DNA of 64,000 nt from Liquidambar formosana (lineage: Eukaryota; Streptophyta; Magnoliopsida; Saxifragales; Altingiaceae), in contig CM077820.1 of the NCBI GenBank assembly GCA_039720395.1, positions 17,691,923-17,755,922 on the forward strand, read 5' to 3'. Shown here piece after piece: positions 45,140 through 57,426 of the stretch; the stretch's first letter is position 1; the number at the start of each line of letters is the position of its first letter. Both the position numbers and the translations under genes were made by a program. The notes below the pieces were generated by a model. The model did no database searches. It worked only from the letters and a program-made list of their open reading frames with translations, and was not told the DNA's origin.

Positions 45140-46813
45140 GGGTAAAATACATCTACATCTCCTGTGTTTACTGACTATTACATTGACCCCCCCATCATTT
45201 CTGAAATTACACTGCCTTCCCTTACTTTGGAAAATAATCTACACTTTCCCCCATCCGTTAACCAACCGTTGATAAGCGTTAACGGTTGTTGCTGATGATG
45301 TCATGTAAAAATGGGTTAAAAATACCCATTTTACCCTTATTGAAACCAAAACGCAGCGTTTGGAGTGGAGAGGAGAGGAGCTTTAAAAACCAACGAAAAC
45401 GGCGCGCGTTTGGCTTAGAGAAGAGAACTGTTCTCTCTCAACCCAACCACTCTCTCACATCCAGCCCCCGACCAACGGAATATCTCCAGTTAACAACCCG
45501 ACACCGACAACCATTATTGAAGCTTTCCAATTCGATAGGATGTTGGCAATCATTATTCAAGCTTGCGGACTCGCTTGACATTAACACCTTTGCTTTGATT
45601 CATGAAGTTCCGGTGAACTCCATGTTTTCCAGCGAAATTTTTTTTTTCACAATCCCAACTATACCAAGATAAGAAGAAGCTTTAAGAAAAAAATTCATAA
45701 CTCAACATCTAAAAAAGGATTAGAAGAAGAAAGGAGAAGCGAGATTTGAGCAACATTCGACACGCAATCCCCAAATGAGAAAATAAAGCCTCATTTTTAA
45801 CCACCAAGACTTAGAAGCAAAAAACAGAATCATTATATACAAAATGATTTCTTCTCAAAGGCTTAAAATCCACTCCAAAATCTAAGACCTAAGAAATGCT
45901 ACCCACAGGTTTAGTCTAGATCGCTATCCAGATCTACTCCAGATTGCCAAATAAATGTCAAGTTTCGCGACGGAGATTAAATCCACACCACGATTGAAGA
46001 ATCACCACTCGCTGTGAGTTCAGCGTGGGCACATTGTCGTCCACTAGCGTCGAGCTTTAAATCCAACGTGATTTAACATCGTCATCCACCGCCTTCATCA
46101 GCGATCAAAATACACATTATCTCTCATGGGTGATGGTTGCCGGCATGCCTTGATTGGTCAGATTGTCGATGTTGGGTCTTGAACGGTGAGAGATGTTGCA
46201 ACTCGGAGGTGAGGTGGGAGGACCAAACCGTCGCCACTGCGCACACCGCCGTTGCGATTTCACCGTACACCTAAACCCTATCGTCTCCCTCATATCTGAA
46301 ATCATGAACTCACATATCGCGAACTGCTGCAGCTCCCTTTCCATGAACCTCACCGCCGGCGCACGGTAAGCTCCATTTTTGCCATAATCACCATCATTAA
46401 CCGATCAACCCCAATTGTCACCTCAAAAGCACATATTTTCTTCATGCTATTATTATTATTATTATTTTATTTTTTTTGCCTTCTCTCTCAAGCTATCTCT
46501 TTTAATCTCTCAAGTTGCCCCTGCCGATTAATGTTGATGGAACACGTCGCCGACATTGGTTTTGGGTGAGGCAGATCTCGTAAAGCGTGAACTAGAGGCA
46601 TCCTCTTCATACCTGAGGTTCATTTGGCGATGGCAAAGGCAGTGAAATGCAAAACGACGTTGTTTTAAAGGAAGGGCAACTCGGTTATTTTGCACTTCCA
46701 TTAACCCCATCAATTTAGCTATTCTGACAAGGGGAGGTCAGTGTAATTTTAGAAAATATAAGGGTGTCGGTGTATTAGTCAATAAATACAAGGGGTGTAG
46801 ATGTATTTTACCC
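45140..46813. mobile_element. MULE with GGGTAAAATACAT termini
   Basis: Ends GGGTAAAATACATCTACATC and the complement of GGGTAAAATACATCTACACC; the inverted match continues for about 120 bp. Flanks TTATGCATA and TTATACAGA agree at 7 of 9 bases, in line with an aged 9-bp duplication. No transposase. The interior is of mixed composition, with stretches of C-rich, leader-like sequence (45410-45520) and a minus-strand open frame at 46353-46117 I do not recognise. It could be a Pack-MULE, but no host gene was identified. A palindrome AAAACGACGTTGTTTT lies at 46651-46666. Confidence 0.7.
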
Positions 46814-46950
46814 TTATACAGATTAAGGCAATATATTTAATGCATTATCATGTCATCTATTTTTTTTTTTAATTTTTTAATTCTACCCTCTCATGTTAAA
46901 AAGTCACTAGATGTGATAGGTGACACAGAATATAATAATAATTTTAAATA

Positions 46951-48222
46951 GGGTAAATTGCATTTAAGGGGCCAGAGTTTAGGCCATGATTCATTTAAGG
47001 GTCTCAAATTTCAATTGCGTCAATTTGGTACCCAACTTTAACATTGATCAAAAATACTGACTGTGTTAACAGAAACATTGAAATGACCTTATTACCCCCT
47101 TAAAAAACGCCGTCGTTTTGAATAAAAGTCTCCTTTCTTCTCAATAGTTCAAGAAGCTAGCCCGTGCTTCAAATCCCACCGGAATATTCTGCCGGGAAAC
47201 CGGCCGCTGGCAAAGAGTTAGGTCGGGATAACTAGTCGATGAACGAGTTGAATTTGACAAATCGGAAAGATGAAAACAAGGAAAACCCGCTGGAAGTGGG
47301 GGAGGAAAATTTTACTAGGTATGTGAAAGCCGAACCATTTTTAGGTTGTGAAACCCATGTGTTTTTATGAACATATGTATGAACCATTTATATATCCTTG
47401 TAGAGGGATGAACAAGCTTTAAAATGACTTTTGAATCACTTGATTTGGTCAAGAGATGAGTGAACTAAGTTAGAGAGAAGTTAGCCCAAAACAAACTCAA
47501 AACCAAACAGAATCCCGGATGTAACCCGGGGAGGTTGAAGATAAAGTACGAAATTAGGATCCAGTGTGGGTGCACCCACCCACACCTATCGTGTACTCAT
47601 GCTTTTGAAGACCTTAGGTTAACCCGATCGACCCCAAATTTGACAGGCGGATTCGTTTTGACGAGCGCTACCATGTATAATCCTTAGTTGACTACTTTGA
47701 ACATAGTTTGATCAACTTTAACTTTTGAAGCTAGTGCTTAAATATGCATTTCTTCAGCAGTGGTTGATTATATTAGAGTGACTAATCAATATTTTTTAAA
47801 CAATATGTTATTAGACACTATCACATGGGTGCTTGTATTACGTAATTTTGTAGTAATGGATTAGAAATACCTCTATTCGTGATTTGACACGTGTGTGTGA
47901 GAGAGAGAAAAGGAAGAGAGAGAAAGAGAGAAAGGAGAGATCTAGATCTAGTAAAAGTAAGGAATATAGAGGCTAATAAGGAGGGTAAAATAGGGTTTTT
48001 ATACCCTAAAGGGTAAAATGGGGATAATGTTATTTAAATTTGGTCACATGCACTGCATATGCAAATTTATAAGCAATTCCTTTTGCTCAACAAATGGTTT
48101 CTAACGGTAGACCCCAAATTGAAACCAGACAAATACTTTAGGTACCAAATTGATGCAATTGAAATTTCAGACCCTTAAGTGAAACAGGGCCCAAACTCTA
48201 GACCCTTAAGTGCAATTTACCC
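46951..48222. mobile_element. MULE with GGGTAAATTGCA termini, perfect 9-bp duplication
   Basis: Ends GGGTAAATTGCATTTAAGGG and the complement of GGGTAAATTGCACTTAAGGG, with about 100 bp of inverted arm. The target duplication TTTTAAATA is perfect (46942-46950 and 48223-48231). 1272 bp, no transposase. It carries the palindrome AAAACGCCGTCGTTTT at 47104-47119, close to the one in the neighbouring MULE 137 bp away. Confidence 0.85.
47239..47318 (+). other. Possible captured exon inside a MULE
   Basis: From ATG 47239 an open stretch of 26 codons (MNELNLTNRKDENKENPLEV, then GEENFT) runs to an AG|GTATGTG donor at 47319. The hydrophilic coding-like composition and the donor suggest the first exon of a host gene carried by the MULE. 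I do not recognise the protein. Confidence 0.35.
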
Positions 48223-48426
48223 TTTTAAATATGATAAAATGTACTTTAGAAAAATAAAATAATGATTTGTTTTAACTTTTAAAAGTGATCAAATAATTTG
48301 GGACATCTCAAAGATAAGCAAATAAAATTGGATAGGGGAGCATTCATTTTGCCCATTAACTAGTAATATAAATATTTAAATTGACATTCGACTCTTAAGT
48401 CTTTTTTTTTCCCCCTTTTTATTTAA

Positions 48427-48611
48427 GGGTTTTCTTAACGTGTGCCCTTAGGGCACAATTAAACTGCAATTAATAACCCAATCATTACAAGAAAAATTGT
48501 AAAAATGCATAGAGAATGGTGAAAGTTGCTTGAAAATGTGTGGAAGTGCTTAGAAACTAAGCATTAATTGTAGCTTAACATGTGCCCTAAGGGCACACGT
48601 TAAGAAAACCC
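48427..48611. mobile_element. 185-bp MITE with GGGTTTTCTTAACG termini
   Basis: A near-perfect inverted repeat of about 35 bp: GGGTTTTCTTAACGTGTGCC on the left and its complement on the right. It sits between a C/T tract on the left and a C/T then A tract on the right, which hides any target duplication. Confidence 0.75.
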
Positions 48612-49404
48612 CCTTTTTTTTTTTTTTTAAAAAAAAAGGACAAACAATGGGTATCCCAAACCATAAGGCTATCTCAAACTAATCCTTTCGTGATGCACAA
48701 ATCACTTACAAGCTTGTACATTCGATAGTGAAGGAGCGAAGATTCAAACTTGAGATCTACAGTTTTTGAGTCGCGATCCTTTGCCATCTAAGTTACCCTC
48801 ATAGGTTTATAAGACTTATTATGGTAAATGTGCATGTGATGAATTTTTTTCATTTATTTTCTTTTTAATCCGTGAGCATGGAAGGAAAAAAGTTCGTAAA
48901 CTCTCTAACAAGAGGAAAGTAAATCATCATCATTTCTTTTACAGAGTATTTTCTTTTCCGTTAACTAATGTTTTGTCTCTTTTATTTGTTTCTCAAATTT
49001 CCAAATGGAAACATTTTTAATTATTTTCGTTTTTTGGCCATGGGTAAAATGGAGAGGCATCACATCCCTAAATAAAAATAATGAAGACATAAGACTAACA
49101 AACACTCCACAATGCCAAAATCGAAATGACTTCTACACTTCATTTGTTTTTGAAAGAAATGAAGAGAATGCAAGAGAAAAGGAAATTCGAATGTAAAACC
49201 CAAGAGGTAGCTCATTCGGCAAGGTTTTTGAGTTCAACTCTTATTAAATTTCTTGAAGCCACCCACATAAAATGTTATGGTTCTCATGAGCCTTGAACTT
49301 ACGTACATGGTCTTTATTGATTCTGATCGAGACTTTACATGAACGATGTGTTTCGCTTAAAGGGTTTTCTTATTATCCAAAATAAATAAAACAAACAAAC
49401 AATT
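48612..49404. other. Intergenic, left edge of the second F-box block
   Basis: No gene. From about 49226 it matches the upstream region of gene A (from about 28028). Confidence 0.5.
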
Positions 49405-49538
49405 CGAATGTGGGCGAGAATAACAAGAGTGAAGAGAGGAGAAAATTCGAATGGGGCGACAATAGCAAGAAATTGGGAATGAAAAGTGACCAAAATTCGA
49501 ATAATAAACCACACATATACCTGTACTACGGTGCCTCA

Positions 49539-50629
49539 ATGCCCCAGCAAACATCGTCTGCCGACGCAATCGCTAGCAACGACGACCTCTTGATCGAGAT
49601 TCTTCGTCGCTTATCCGTTAAATCTCTCCTCATATTCAAATCTGTATCAAAACACTGGCTCTATCTCATCTCCAATCCCCTTTTCTCTCGCTACCGAAAC
49701 CCTTATCCTAACCCCGTCTCTGGCTTCTTCTTGCCCAAATCTTCCAAACCCGACCATCTGGATAATGAATTCATTCCTCTCGATGGCAAGCCTTCGACCT
49801 CTACCCCTTTTAGGTCTCTCTCTTTCATCGAGGATCCTGCACGGATCACCATTTTACTGTTTTGCGATGGCTTACTGTGTTGTACCTACATAGGTGAAGG
49901 ACATACACGAAAGTATTGCATTCTAAACCTCACTACAAAGCAATTCACTATACTTCCCAAACTCAACGGTCGATTTTCCGGTCCAAACTCCAGTCCTGTT
50001 GTTGGTTTTGGCTTAGCTTTTGATCCTTCCAAATCACGTCATTACAAAGTTGTGTGTGTTAGGAGGTTTGAATTTATACCATACCGACATCGGATTGAGT
50101 TCTACTCATTGGAAACTGGCCTGTGGAGGCCATCTTCTTGTGATCCTCTCACTACAGCATATGATATGAAATTTGATGGTGCGGTTTTCTGGAATGGTGG
50201 TATACACTGGATTAGCTGGCTCCTCCGGGAAAGCTGTAAGATTTGATGTCAATGAAGAACGACTCCACGAAATGCCAATGCCTGAAATTCCTGATGTGTG
50301 GAACTGGAGGAGGATTAAGTATTTCGGGAGAATCGGGACCATTTGCATCTTGTTTTGATCAGAGGCACTCACAGTGCACAACTGGATGTGTATGAGATGG
50401 AGAGAGACGCTGGAGTTGGTTTGTGAAGTACCAAGTTGATTTTAATTCGGTTCCAACTCATTTTCCGATAAGATGGAAAATCTCATACGTGGTAAGGCCA
50501 TGTGTTACAGCTTTAAGGACAGTACTTTGAAGAAGCTTTGTGATCTTGCTGTAACTAATTACTCTCGTACTGTAAGACTAGGATGGCAGGGTGCTCAACA
50601 ATACGTTGAGACTCTCACCTGTGGTTGAG
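49539..50629 (+). pseudogene. F-box gene A', broken copy of gene A
   Basis: Closest to gene A. The region around the start codon is deleted: the leader after the TATA box (CCTGTACTA) jumps to what is codon 17-18 in gene A. The first in-frame ATG is 49539 (MPQQTSSADAIASNDDLLIE). The F-box and half of the FBA domain read through to about 50215, where an extra TGGC shifts the frame. Further small indels follow (around 50330 and 50412), and at about 50480 some 66 bp covering the LCLVWEEND motif are missing. The ancestral stop lies at 50627-50629. The number of independent lesions shows it is long dead. Confidence 0.85.
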
Positions 50630-50744
50630 AATATGAATCGATATATTTTCTAATTGTTCCGAGTCATGTTTTTTGTCATTCTCACTGTTTTGTATCTTTC
50701 ATGTGATCAAATTTTGTTATTTAATCATGTCTGTTGTATTGATA

Positions 50745-51915
50745 CTTAACTATAGGATAATACTTGCTTCCACCCTTTGGTGGAGTAACTCCGTCCCTCC
50801 TCGATCTACTCATATTTCGTCACTTGTTTAAATAAATAAAGAGAATTGATTGTGTGCATGCATTTCTATATTTACATAATTGTGACACATTTTCATAAGT
50901 CAATATTTGTTTGTAACATTTTTATATTAACATGAAAACGTGTTTACATATTCATATCCATGTATCTATTTGTTAGTGTTTTTAAATTCATTTAAAAAAA
51001 AAAAAAAAACCATTTATGACACGTGATGGCAAATGAATGGAGGTGAGGATCCTCCGGATTTGGATTTGGATTTGGTGCAGTTGGTTACTTTTACTACATG
51101 GTGCAGTAAACATAATATCAATGACACAGGCAAGGAGGAGAAATGGAGGGCTATCAGGTGTTGGGTGTCAAATGCATCTCTCAAATTTCAACCCTTCATT
51201 TCTCCTCATTGCCATGTGTCATCAATCCTACGTTTACTGCACCATGTAGTAACTTCATCAAATCCAAATCCAAATCCTCTACCCTGTGATCGAGGCAGGT
51301 AATGTCCCTAACTATATAGCGCGCTGATCCACCATGTATTGTTTGAATGGGAAATGCTACATACAACAACCAATTGCAGTAGCTAATTGCAACGACTCAT
51401 GCTGCATGCTATATTGGTATATCATGACAACTAGGAGAGTGCTAATGACTGTCTATTAGAAAATGTCACATCAGTTGCTGTCTTTTGTAATTATATTTAA
51501 GTGCTACTTATAGCACTACTCTATTTGAATTAGTAATGTTGGGTTGTAAAGTTGACACACTACTTATTATTTGTGCTATCAATTCTACTTGCAATTTTTT
51601 TACCCAAAAATAAAAAAATAAAAAAAGTCTACTTGCCATTAGGTACTTTCATATTTTTTGGTTCTTTGAATGAATACAAATGAATCCACTACGGTATACA
51701 TAGCAGCCGGCTTTACAACTAAGTGGGTTTGGTTTTGTGTTTGATATTCATTTCGGGCTGTGAAAAAATAATTACAGTTGAAAACAAAATGCTACTAACT
51801 TTTTAGTAAATGATTATTAACTTAACTAACAATGACTACCAACTGTAATTATTTTCTTGTAGGCCAATCTATCTAAAATTTCCCCTATGAAATTGAGTGG
51901 TGCATATTTTCTTTG
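50745..51915. mobile_element. 1.2-kb insertion in the A' 3' flank, type unclear
   Basis: Absent from the matching flank of gene A. The short repeat TTGATAC stands at both edges. At 51040-51300 it contains a foldback piece: GGATTTGGATTTGGTGCAG on the left is mirrored on the right (CCAAATCCAAATCC), with homologous arms of about 100 bp around TACATGGTGCAGTAAAC. The short frames there are by-products of the inverted repeat. Confidence 0.5.
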
Positions 51916-52320
51916 ATACCTACACCAATTCACTTAGGTCCTGTCTGTCTGGGTGTCCAATTTGAAATTAAACAACTCAAAAAAAAAAATTACTTGAAAG
52001 CATAACCTATCACCTTGAATTGGAATACTTTAAAAATATGGAGCCATCACTATGGTTGGCGTTATAGGATCAATTCTTAAAAATTCATGAAATGCTACTA
52101 TTTTTAATTCTCATTCTTATTTATGATAATGGTCATCATTTTCTTAAATTTATCAATACTATGTAAAAAATTTTAAAATATTTAATTTCGAATTGCATGC
52201 ACACCCAAATAGGCCATTAGTTAACGAGGTTAATTTTCTATTATAATAGGTATGATTCGCTAGTGTTATGGTTACACTTCATGTAATGCATAAATCTTTA
52301 TTATAATGCATTACACCTTT

Positions 52321-53447
52321 CTCTTTTTTCATTAATAAAGTTTTTCCTTTTGCCGATAAATAAATAAATAAATAAGGGATTTTAGGCCATAACACCATGT
52401 TATAAGAGTTTTTAATGGATTTTAGGCCATTGCACCATATTAATTATAAGGAGGGTTTTTTTTTTTTTTTTTTTGTTTACAATATCCCCATAATTAAACA
52501 AATTCATAAACCCCATAACTCCTTTTGACACCAAATTGACGGAATTACCCCTATTGGGATTTTGAGCTTCAATCACAACTACTTGACTAAGTAAGTTGAC
52601 CCAATTCGCACCACCTTCAACCTGCTTTGGTCACTGGTAAGCCTTTACCAAGAACCATGGTCCACTTCTGCAACCTCCGCGCATCGGGAAAAAAAAAAAT
52701 TTTATGTAAAGAAGAGCAACATGTTTCTCCCTCTATTTCAAATTGACCATCTCCTTTGAAAAAAACATGTTTTTTTTAAGGAAATCCTATTAGATGCTTT
52801 CACATCAATTAATGCATAAGTTTTGAGATTTCAATTTTACCCTCTAAGTGTGCAAAACATTAGAAAAAGAGAGTACCTTTTTAAGAGTATTTTAGGAAAT
52901 GAATCAAAAAGAACCAATGACTTTTGAAATATGACAATAATTTTGAAACATCCCAAAAAGGAAAGTAGGCCACTTATATAGGAATGGAGGGAGTACTACT
53001 TAATAGTATATAACAAAACAGTAACACATTATAGTTTGCTAGTAATATTTGAAAAATTATTGTTTTAACACCAAATTAGTAATATGTTATTATTTCATTT
53101 TTTTTTTTAGAATTACTTAATCATAATGGGTATTGTTTTGAAGATCACAGTGAGTAAATTCCAAAAAACCAAGTTTTATAAAAGACGGATTTGTATCTTA
53201 CAAGTTGTAGGTTTTTAAAAATTGAAAAACTAAAAAACAAGTTAGTTAAATAGGTCCTCTTAACAACAAAAAAGGGGGTGCTCTTATAAGCAAATAAGGG
53301 TCAATTATGTTTTTTCAAAAAAGATGGGGTTACTACTAAGAAGAATACTCAAATGTGGGGTCATGCGGTGAAAGAATCTTTTGATAGGGTTATTGGCAAT
53401 TTCCCTATATATATAATAAATAAATAAATAAAGAAAAAGAAAAAAGA
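52321..53447. mobile_element. 1.1-kb insertion between A' and B', type unclear
   Basis: Absent from the matching flank upstream of B at 41640. The edges carry GCATTACACCTTT and GCATTACATCTTT, a 13-bp repeat with one difference. The interior has GGGATTTTAGGCCATAACACC on the left and a weakly matching inverse GGGAAATTGCCAATAACCC on the right, and encloses the MITE at 52727-52993. No coding frame. Confidence 0.5.
52727..52993. mobile_element. Stowaway-like MITE
   Basis: Left end CTCCCTCTATTTCAAATTG, right end complementary to CTCCCTCCATTCC, with TA right of the element. The termini are those of plant Stowaway (Tc1/mariner) MITEs. The left TA has mutated to TT. Confidence 0.65.
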
Positions 53448-54113
53448 AGGCATTACATCTTTGAACTTGACGAACAGTTCAATGTGATATATATACTACA
53501 TATAGAAGAATTAAACTTAATTAGTTCCAGTTGGACAGTTCATAATCTAATTTAATGAAAAACCAATCACTAACTCAGATAACATAGTTCTTGGTTCATG
53601 AGTGGTGGTTGAATACTTGAATTTCAATCAAGTCTTGTGTTACTTTCTACATTATATATGTGGCATATTTTTAGTGGATCTAATGTTAAAACACTTTAAA
53701 AAGTAGATGCAACCGTTTACAAATACTTAACGACCAAGTAGAAAAAGCAGCAAAATGAAAAGCTCTTCTTGCAACCTCCTTTGGCCGGTGAAAACGATGC
53801 TATAAATGGTGGTTTTATATTAACAGTGGAGTTTAACGCCATGTTTGTTTGATTGGAATGGAGTGGGTGAGAATGCTAGTTACTTGATTCCATATATGCT
53901 TGAAACAGCCTGAAATAAAAAGGGATTTGAAATAAACATTGGGGGATGAATATCATTGCAAGTTATTATTGCTGTTTAATTTTATTATCATTTAATTACT
54001 TCATCCAAACATATTTGAAATGAATTGGAATATGATTCCATTCCACCTATTTCATTCCAGCCAAGCAAATATGACCTAAGTATCATGTATATATTTTACA
54101 TTAAGAAAATATA

Positions 54114-54264
54114 CTCCTTTTGGTCCTATGTTTCAAAATTATTGTCATATTCCAAAACTCAATAATTCTTTTTGTTTTATGTTGTAAAATACTCTTAAAA
54201 ATGATATCCTTTCTTTTTTCAATGTTTTGTAAATCTGATGGCAAAATTAGAATGTCAAAATATA

Positions 54265-54307
<43 letters not shown>

Positions 54308-54343
54308 ATGTGAAAAGGAACAGCCAATTAAGATTAGAGGGAG
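54114..54343. mobile_element. Stowaway-like MITE in the B' promoter region
   Basis: CTCCTTTTGGTCCTATG ... ATTAGAGGGAG, flanked by TA on both sides (54112-54113, 54344-54345). A (TA)n tract at about 54264-54305 expands it relative to the copy at 61586-61778. It ends 230 bp before the TATA box of B'. Confidence 0.75.
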
Positions 54344-54572
54344 TATAAAATAAAAAATTTCGTTTACTAGCGAAGTGTGTTGTGAGTCACAACTTGTGAC
54401 GGACAGCCTTGGAAAAATTCTCAGGAATTCCGCTATTTGTGATGCCTGCAAAAATTCTCCGGAATTCCAAACTGCGTAGTGAAAACCAAAGTGAAATGCA
54501 GCCTCTTCTTCTCCTCTTTATCTTCCAAGAGTAGGCAGGTCCATAAAGAGACAGGAACAACAACCGAGTGCG

Positions 54573-54580
54573 TATATTTA
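54573..54580 (+). promoter_or_regulatory. TATA box of F-box gene B'
   Basis: TATATTTA, 60 bp before ATG 54640. Upstream at 54410-54475 two copies of AAAAATTCTC(A/C)GGAATTCC lie about 40 bp apart. Confidence 0.55.
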
Positions 54581-54639
54581 CACTTCCTTCTCACCCCAAT
54601 AGGAGAAAGAGCTTCCCTTATACACCTACACAGTTTCAC

Positions 54640-55812
54640 ATGATGGCGATGCTCTCCACCAAAGGAATCGAAACAGTTGCAACTTCCGGCACGTCAACGC
54701 CTCAGCAAACATCATCCACCGATGCAGTCGCAAGCAACGACGACCTCTTAACTCATATCCTTCTTCGCTTACCCATCAGATCTCTCATCAAATTCAAATC
54801 CGTATCCAAACACTGGCTCTCCCTCATCTCCAATCCCCATTTCTCTCGCCGCCGAAACGCTTATTCTAACCCCATCTCAGGCCTCTTCTTGTCCAAATCT
54901 TACTCCCCTGATGACCCCAACTACGAATTCCTTCCCCTCGACACCAAGCCTTCGGCTTCATTCCCAAATCTTTCTGCGTGGATCAGGATTTTACAGTCAT
55001 GCAATGGCTTGCTGTGTTGTTATAGCAATCAAAACGACGAAGCCAAACGAAACTATTACATCTACAATCCTACTACCCACCAATTCACAATACTTCCTGA
55101 ACTCGGCGACGTGTTTTCCCGTACTGTTGCCGGCGTGCTCTTAGCTTTTGATCCTTACAAATCACGCCACTACGAAGTCGTTTGTGTTAGAAGGATTGAG
55201 AACTCACTAAACCGTTATTGGATTGAGATTTATTCATCGAAGACGGGTACTTGGAGGGTCTCTGGTGATGCTTTCTCTGTACCTTATAATGTCAAATTTG
55301 ATGCTGGGGTTTTCTGGAATGGTGCTGTTCACTGGATTGGCAACATGGTGAGAACTATGGTGATTTTCAATGTTGATGAAGAACAACTCCGAGAAACGCC
55401 AATGCCTCAAATTCATCGTCGGAGCCACAGGAGACTGCAGTATTTTGGGGAGTCCAGGGGCCATTTGCATCTTGTCGTCCTCGAAGGCCATCTTATCGTC
55501 TATGAGATGGAGGAGGACTACTCGAGGTGGTTTGTGAGGTACCAAGTTGATGTTGATGCGATTGTAGCTGCATTTCCAGAGATGAGAAGGAGAAACTTGC
55601 ATCCATCAACGTGGCTTCTTTACTCTCTTTCTATACTGTGTCTTGTCCGCGAAGAAAACGATGACGAGTCCTTTTTGGTGCTGCACTTACCTGATAGGGC
55701 CCTATGTTACAGTTTTAAGGAGGGGACTTTCAGGAAGATTTGTGATGTCAGTTTAAACTACTCTAGTTCTGGATGGCAGTGTCCATACATTGACTCTCTT
55801 GCGTGTGTTTGA
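54640..55812 (+). CDS. F-box protein with F-box-associated domain (gene B')
   Basis: Single exon, 390 residues, start MMAMLSTKGIETVATSGTST. F-box at about residues 30-72 (NDDLLTHILLRLPIRSLIKF, SLISNPHFSRRR), then an FBA domain (SCNGLLCC, YYIYNPTTHQFTILPELGDV, LLAFDPYKSRHYEVVCV, IEIYSSKTGTWRVSG, VFWNGAVHWIGN) and a C-terminal repeat of FBA strands ending SLACV. It should link a target to the SCF ubiquitin ligase; the target is unknown. Nearly identical to B'' at 62062, but it lacks two residues near the C-terminus (WQCPYIDS instead of WQCAHPYIES) through a 6-bp deletion that keeps the frame. Start chosen by conservation in B''. Intact. Confidence 0.9.
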   Translation: MMAMLSTKGIETVATSGTSTPQQTSSTDAVASNDDLLTHILLRLPIRSLIKFKSVSKHWLSLISNPHFSRRRNAYSNPISGLFLSKSYSPDDPNYEFLPLDTKPSASFPNLSAWIRILQSCNGLLCCYSNQNDEAKRNYYIYNPTTHQFTILPELGDVFSRTVAGVLLAFDPYKSRHYEVVCVRRIENSLNRYWIEIYSSKTGTWRVSGDAFSVPYNVKFDAGVFWNGAVHWIGNMVRTMVIFNVDEEQLRETPMPQIHRRSHRRLQYFGESRGHLHLVVLEGHLIVYEMEEDYSRWFVRYQVDVDAIVAAFPEMRRRNLHPSTWLLYSLSILCLVREENDDESFLVLHLPDRALCYSFKEGTFRKICDVSLNYSSSGWQCPYIDSLACV

Positions 55813-57196
55813 TTCGTATTTCATCGTTCGTAGCCGCTATATATATTTTCATGGTCATGTTGGTTGTAAACTTATAATGAATGATTCTTAATCGTGAAGG
55901 TGATGCACCATATATTATTTCCAATGATAATACATGTTTGGTTGTAATTTTTATTTTTTATTTTTTATTTTTTATACAATCGATAGAACTTAGTGACATG
56001 ATTTATTGTCCATGGGTAATACTGGGATAGGCCGGTGGTAGTTGAATTTCAATCAAGTCTCAGAGGATCTTCTTTTTTATTTCAATCAAGTCTAAGAGGA
56101 CCTAACTCAAATTTTGCTATTTTTTATTAATAAGGGCCTCAAATCAAGTTGAAGGAGGAATTTTCTTAGGGTCCCAAAAAATTCAAGACTGATCCTAATT
56201 TTTGAAATAAAATAAATAAATACATAAACAATTAAAATAACGCATGGAGACTTCAGAAAGGGTACCCGAAATCTAATCGAATCTGGCCTGAAATTAGGTC
56301 CACTATGTTGCTAAACGCCCCTGGCTTGGGTTGGAAAATTAATATCAGTTTCAAGCACTAAGAGGTAAGCCTTGATAAAAAATCACATAATGCCGGCCAT
56401 GCCATAAGCCAAGAGGTTGCCCTAGACACTTCTGCTTGTAGTCTATACCTAATGCCACAAACCTTGATTTAATATTAGATTAGTGCAATAATGGAATCTG
56501 AATGACGACACACAGAACTTATCCAAATAGATCGAGGGCCATGCACACAGGCTGACAAAACAGTAGGCCAAAATTGTAACTTCCGGCCTAGATATCAACT
56601 AGGGACTGCCCAATGGTGTACAAATTGAATACATGCTTTATCTTAAAAACTTATTGGCAATAACAGCCAATAGTGGTGTCTAGAATTTTTCTTGATTAAT
56701 CTTCTGGAACATAGGTAAGACCACCGTCCACTCGCATAGTCGCATTATTTAACGCTCAAAATAAATTTGACTATTGGTTAATCCCAAGAGAAAGTGAAAA
56801 TTCAGATAAAAAACCTTCTACTCCTTAAGACTCAAGTCTAAACAACCACTACTCTCTCTTAAGATTAGTTTGGATTCCGACCCAAAAGGTGCACGAATAA
56901 AGTGCCGTGGTGTGAATGCTTGGAGATTGTATCATTATCCTAGCTTGTAACATAAACCACTTTGTTTCCTGGATTGGGACAAATGACACATGGCTCCCCA
57001 AAGATAACCTCCAGAATGAATTGACTCAAGTAAACGTTCTCTCAATACTATTTTAATCCCTACTCTTCATCTAGCTAGCATATAAGATTAGATAAGGCCA
57101 AAGAGTCTCATTTATTCGGTAAGTTGGATGTTGGTTCTATCATTTAGTGCTGCAGCAGAATATATCCTTTCCTTCTTAGAAGATAGATTTCACTTG
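55813..57196. other. 3' flank of B', no gene seen
   Basis: 55813-56345 repeats the 3' flank of B'' (63241-64000), minus about 250 bp lost next to AGTG near 55995. From 56350 on I recognise nothing. Confidence 0.55.
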
Positions 57197-57426
57197 TATG
57201 AGATGGAGGAGGAATACTCGAGGTGGTTTTGTGAAGTACCAAGTTGATGTTGATGCGGTTGATGCTGCATCTCTCAGAGATGAGATGCCCCGTGCCCATC
57301 GATGTTGCTTTTTGCCGCTGTTTCGATCTATACTGTATGTGTCTTGTCCACAGAGAAAACGATGATATGATGAGTCCTTTTTGGTATTGCGCTTATATGG
57401 GGAAGGCCTTGTGCCACAATTTTAAG
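57197..57426 (+). pseudogene. F-box-associated domain scrap, B type
   Basis: About 230 bp from the last third of a B-type gene: YEMEEEYSRWF, then VDVDAV, LCLVHRENDD and the YMGKALCHNFK region, broken by several frameshifts. The following sequence to about 57740 matches the 3' flank of pseudogene B (44567-44700). It is the remainder of a further B copy, most of which is deleted. Confidence 0.75.

Noticed and set aside
51033..51302. Open frames of 70-89 codons in the A' 3' insertion
   Set aside because: They lie across an inverted repeat and contain repeated DLDL-type stretches from GGATTT repeats; not gene-like.
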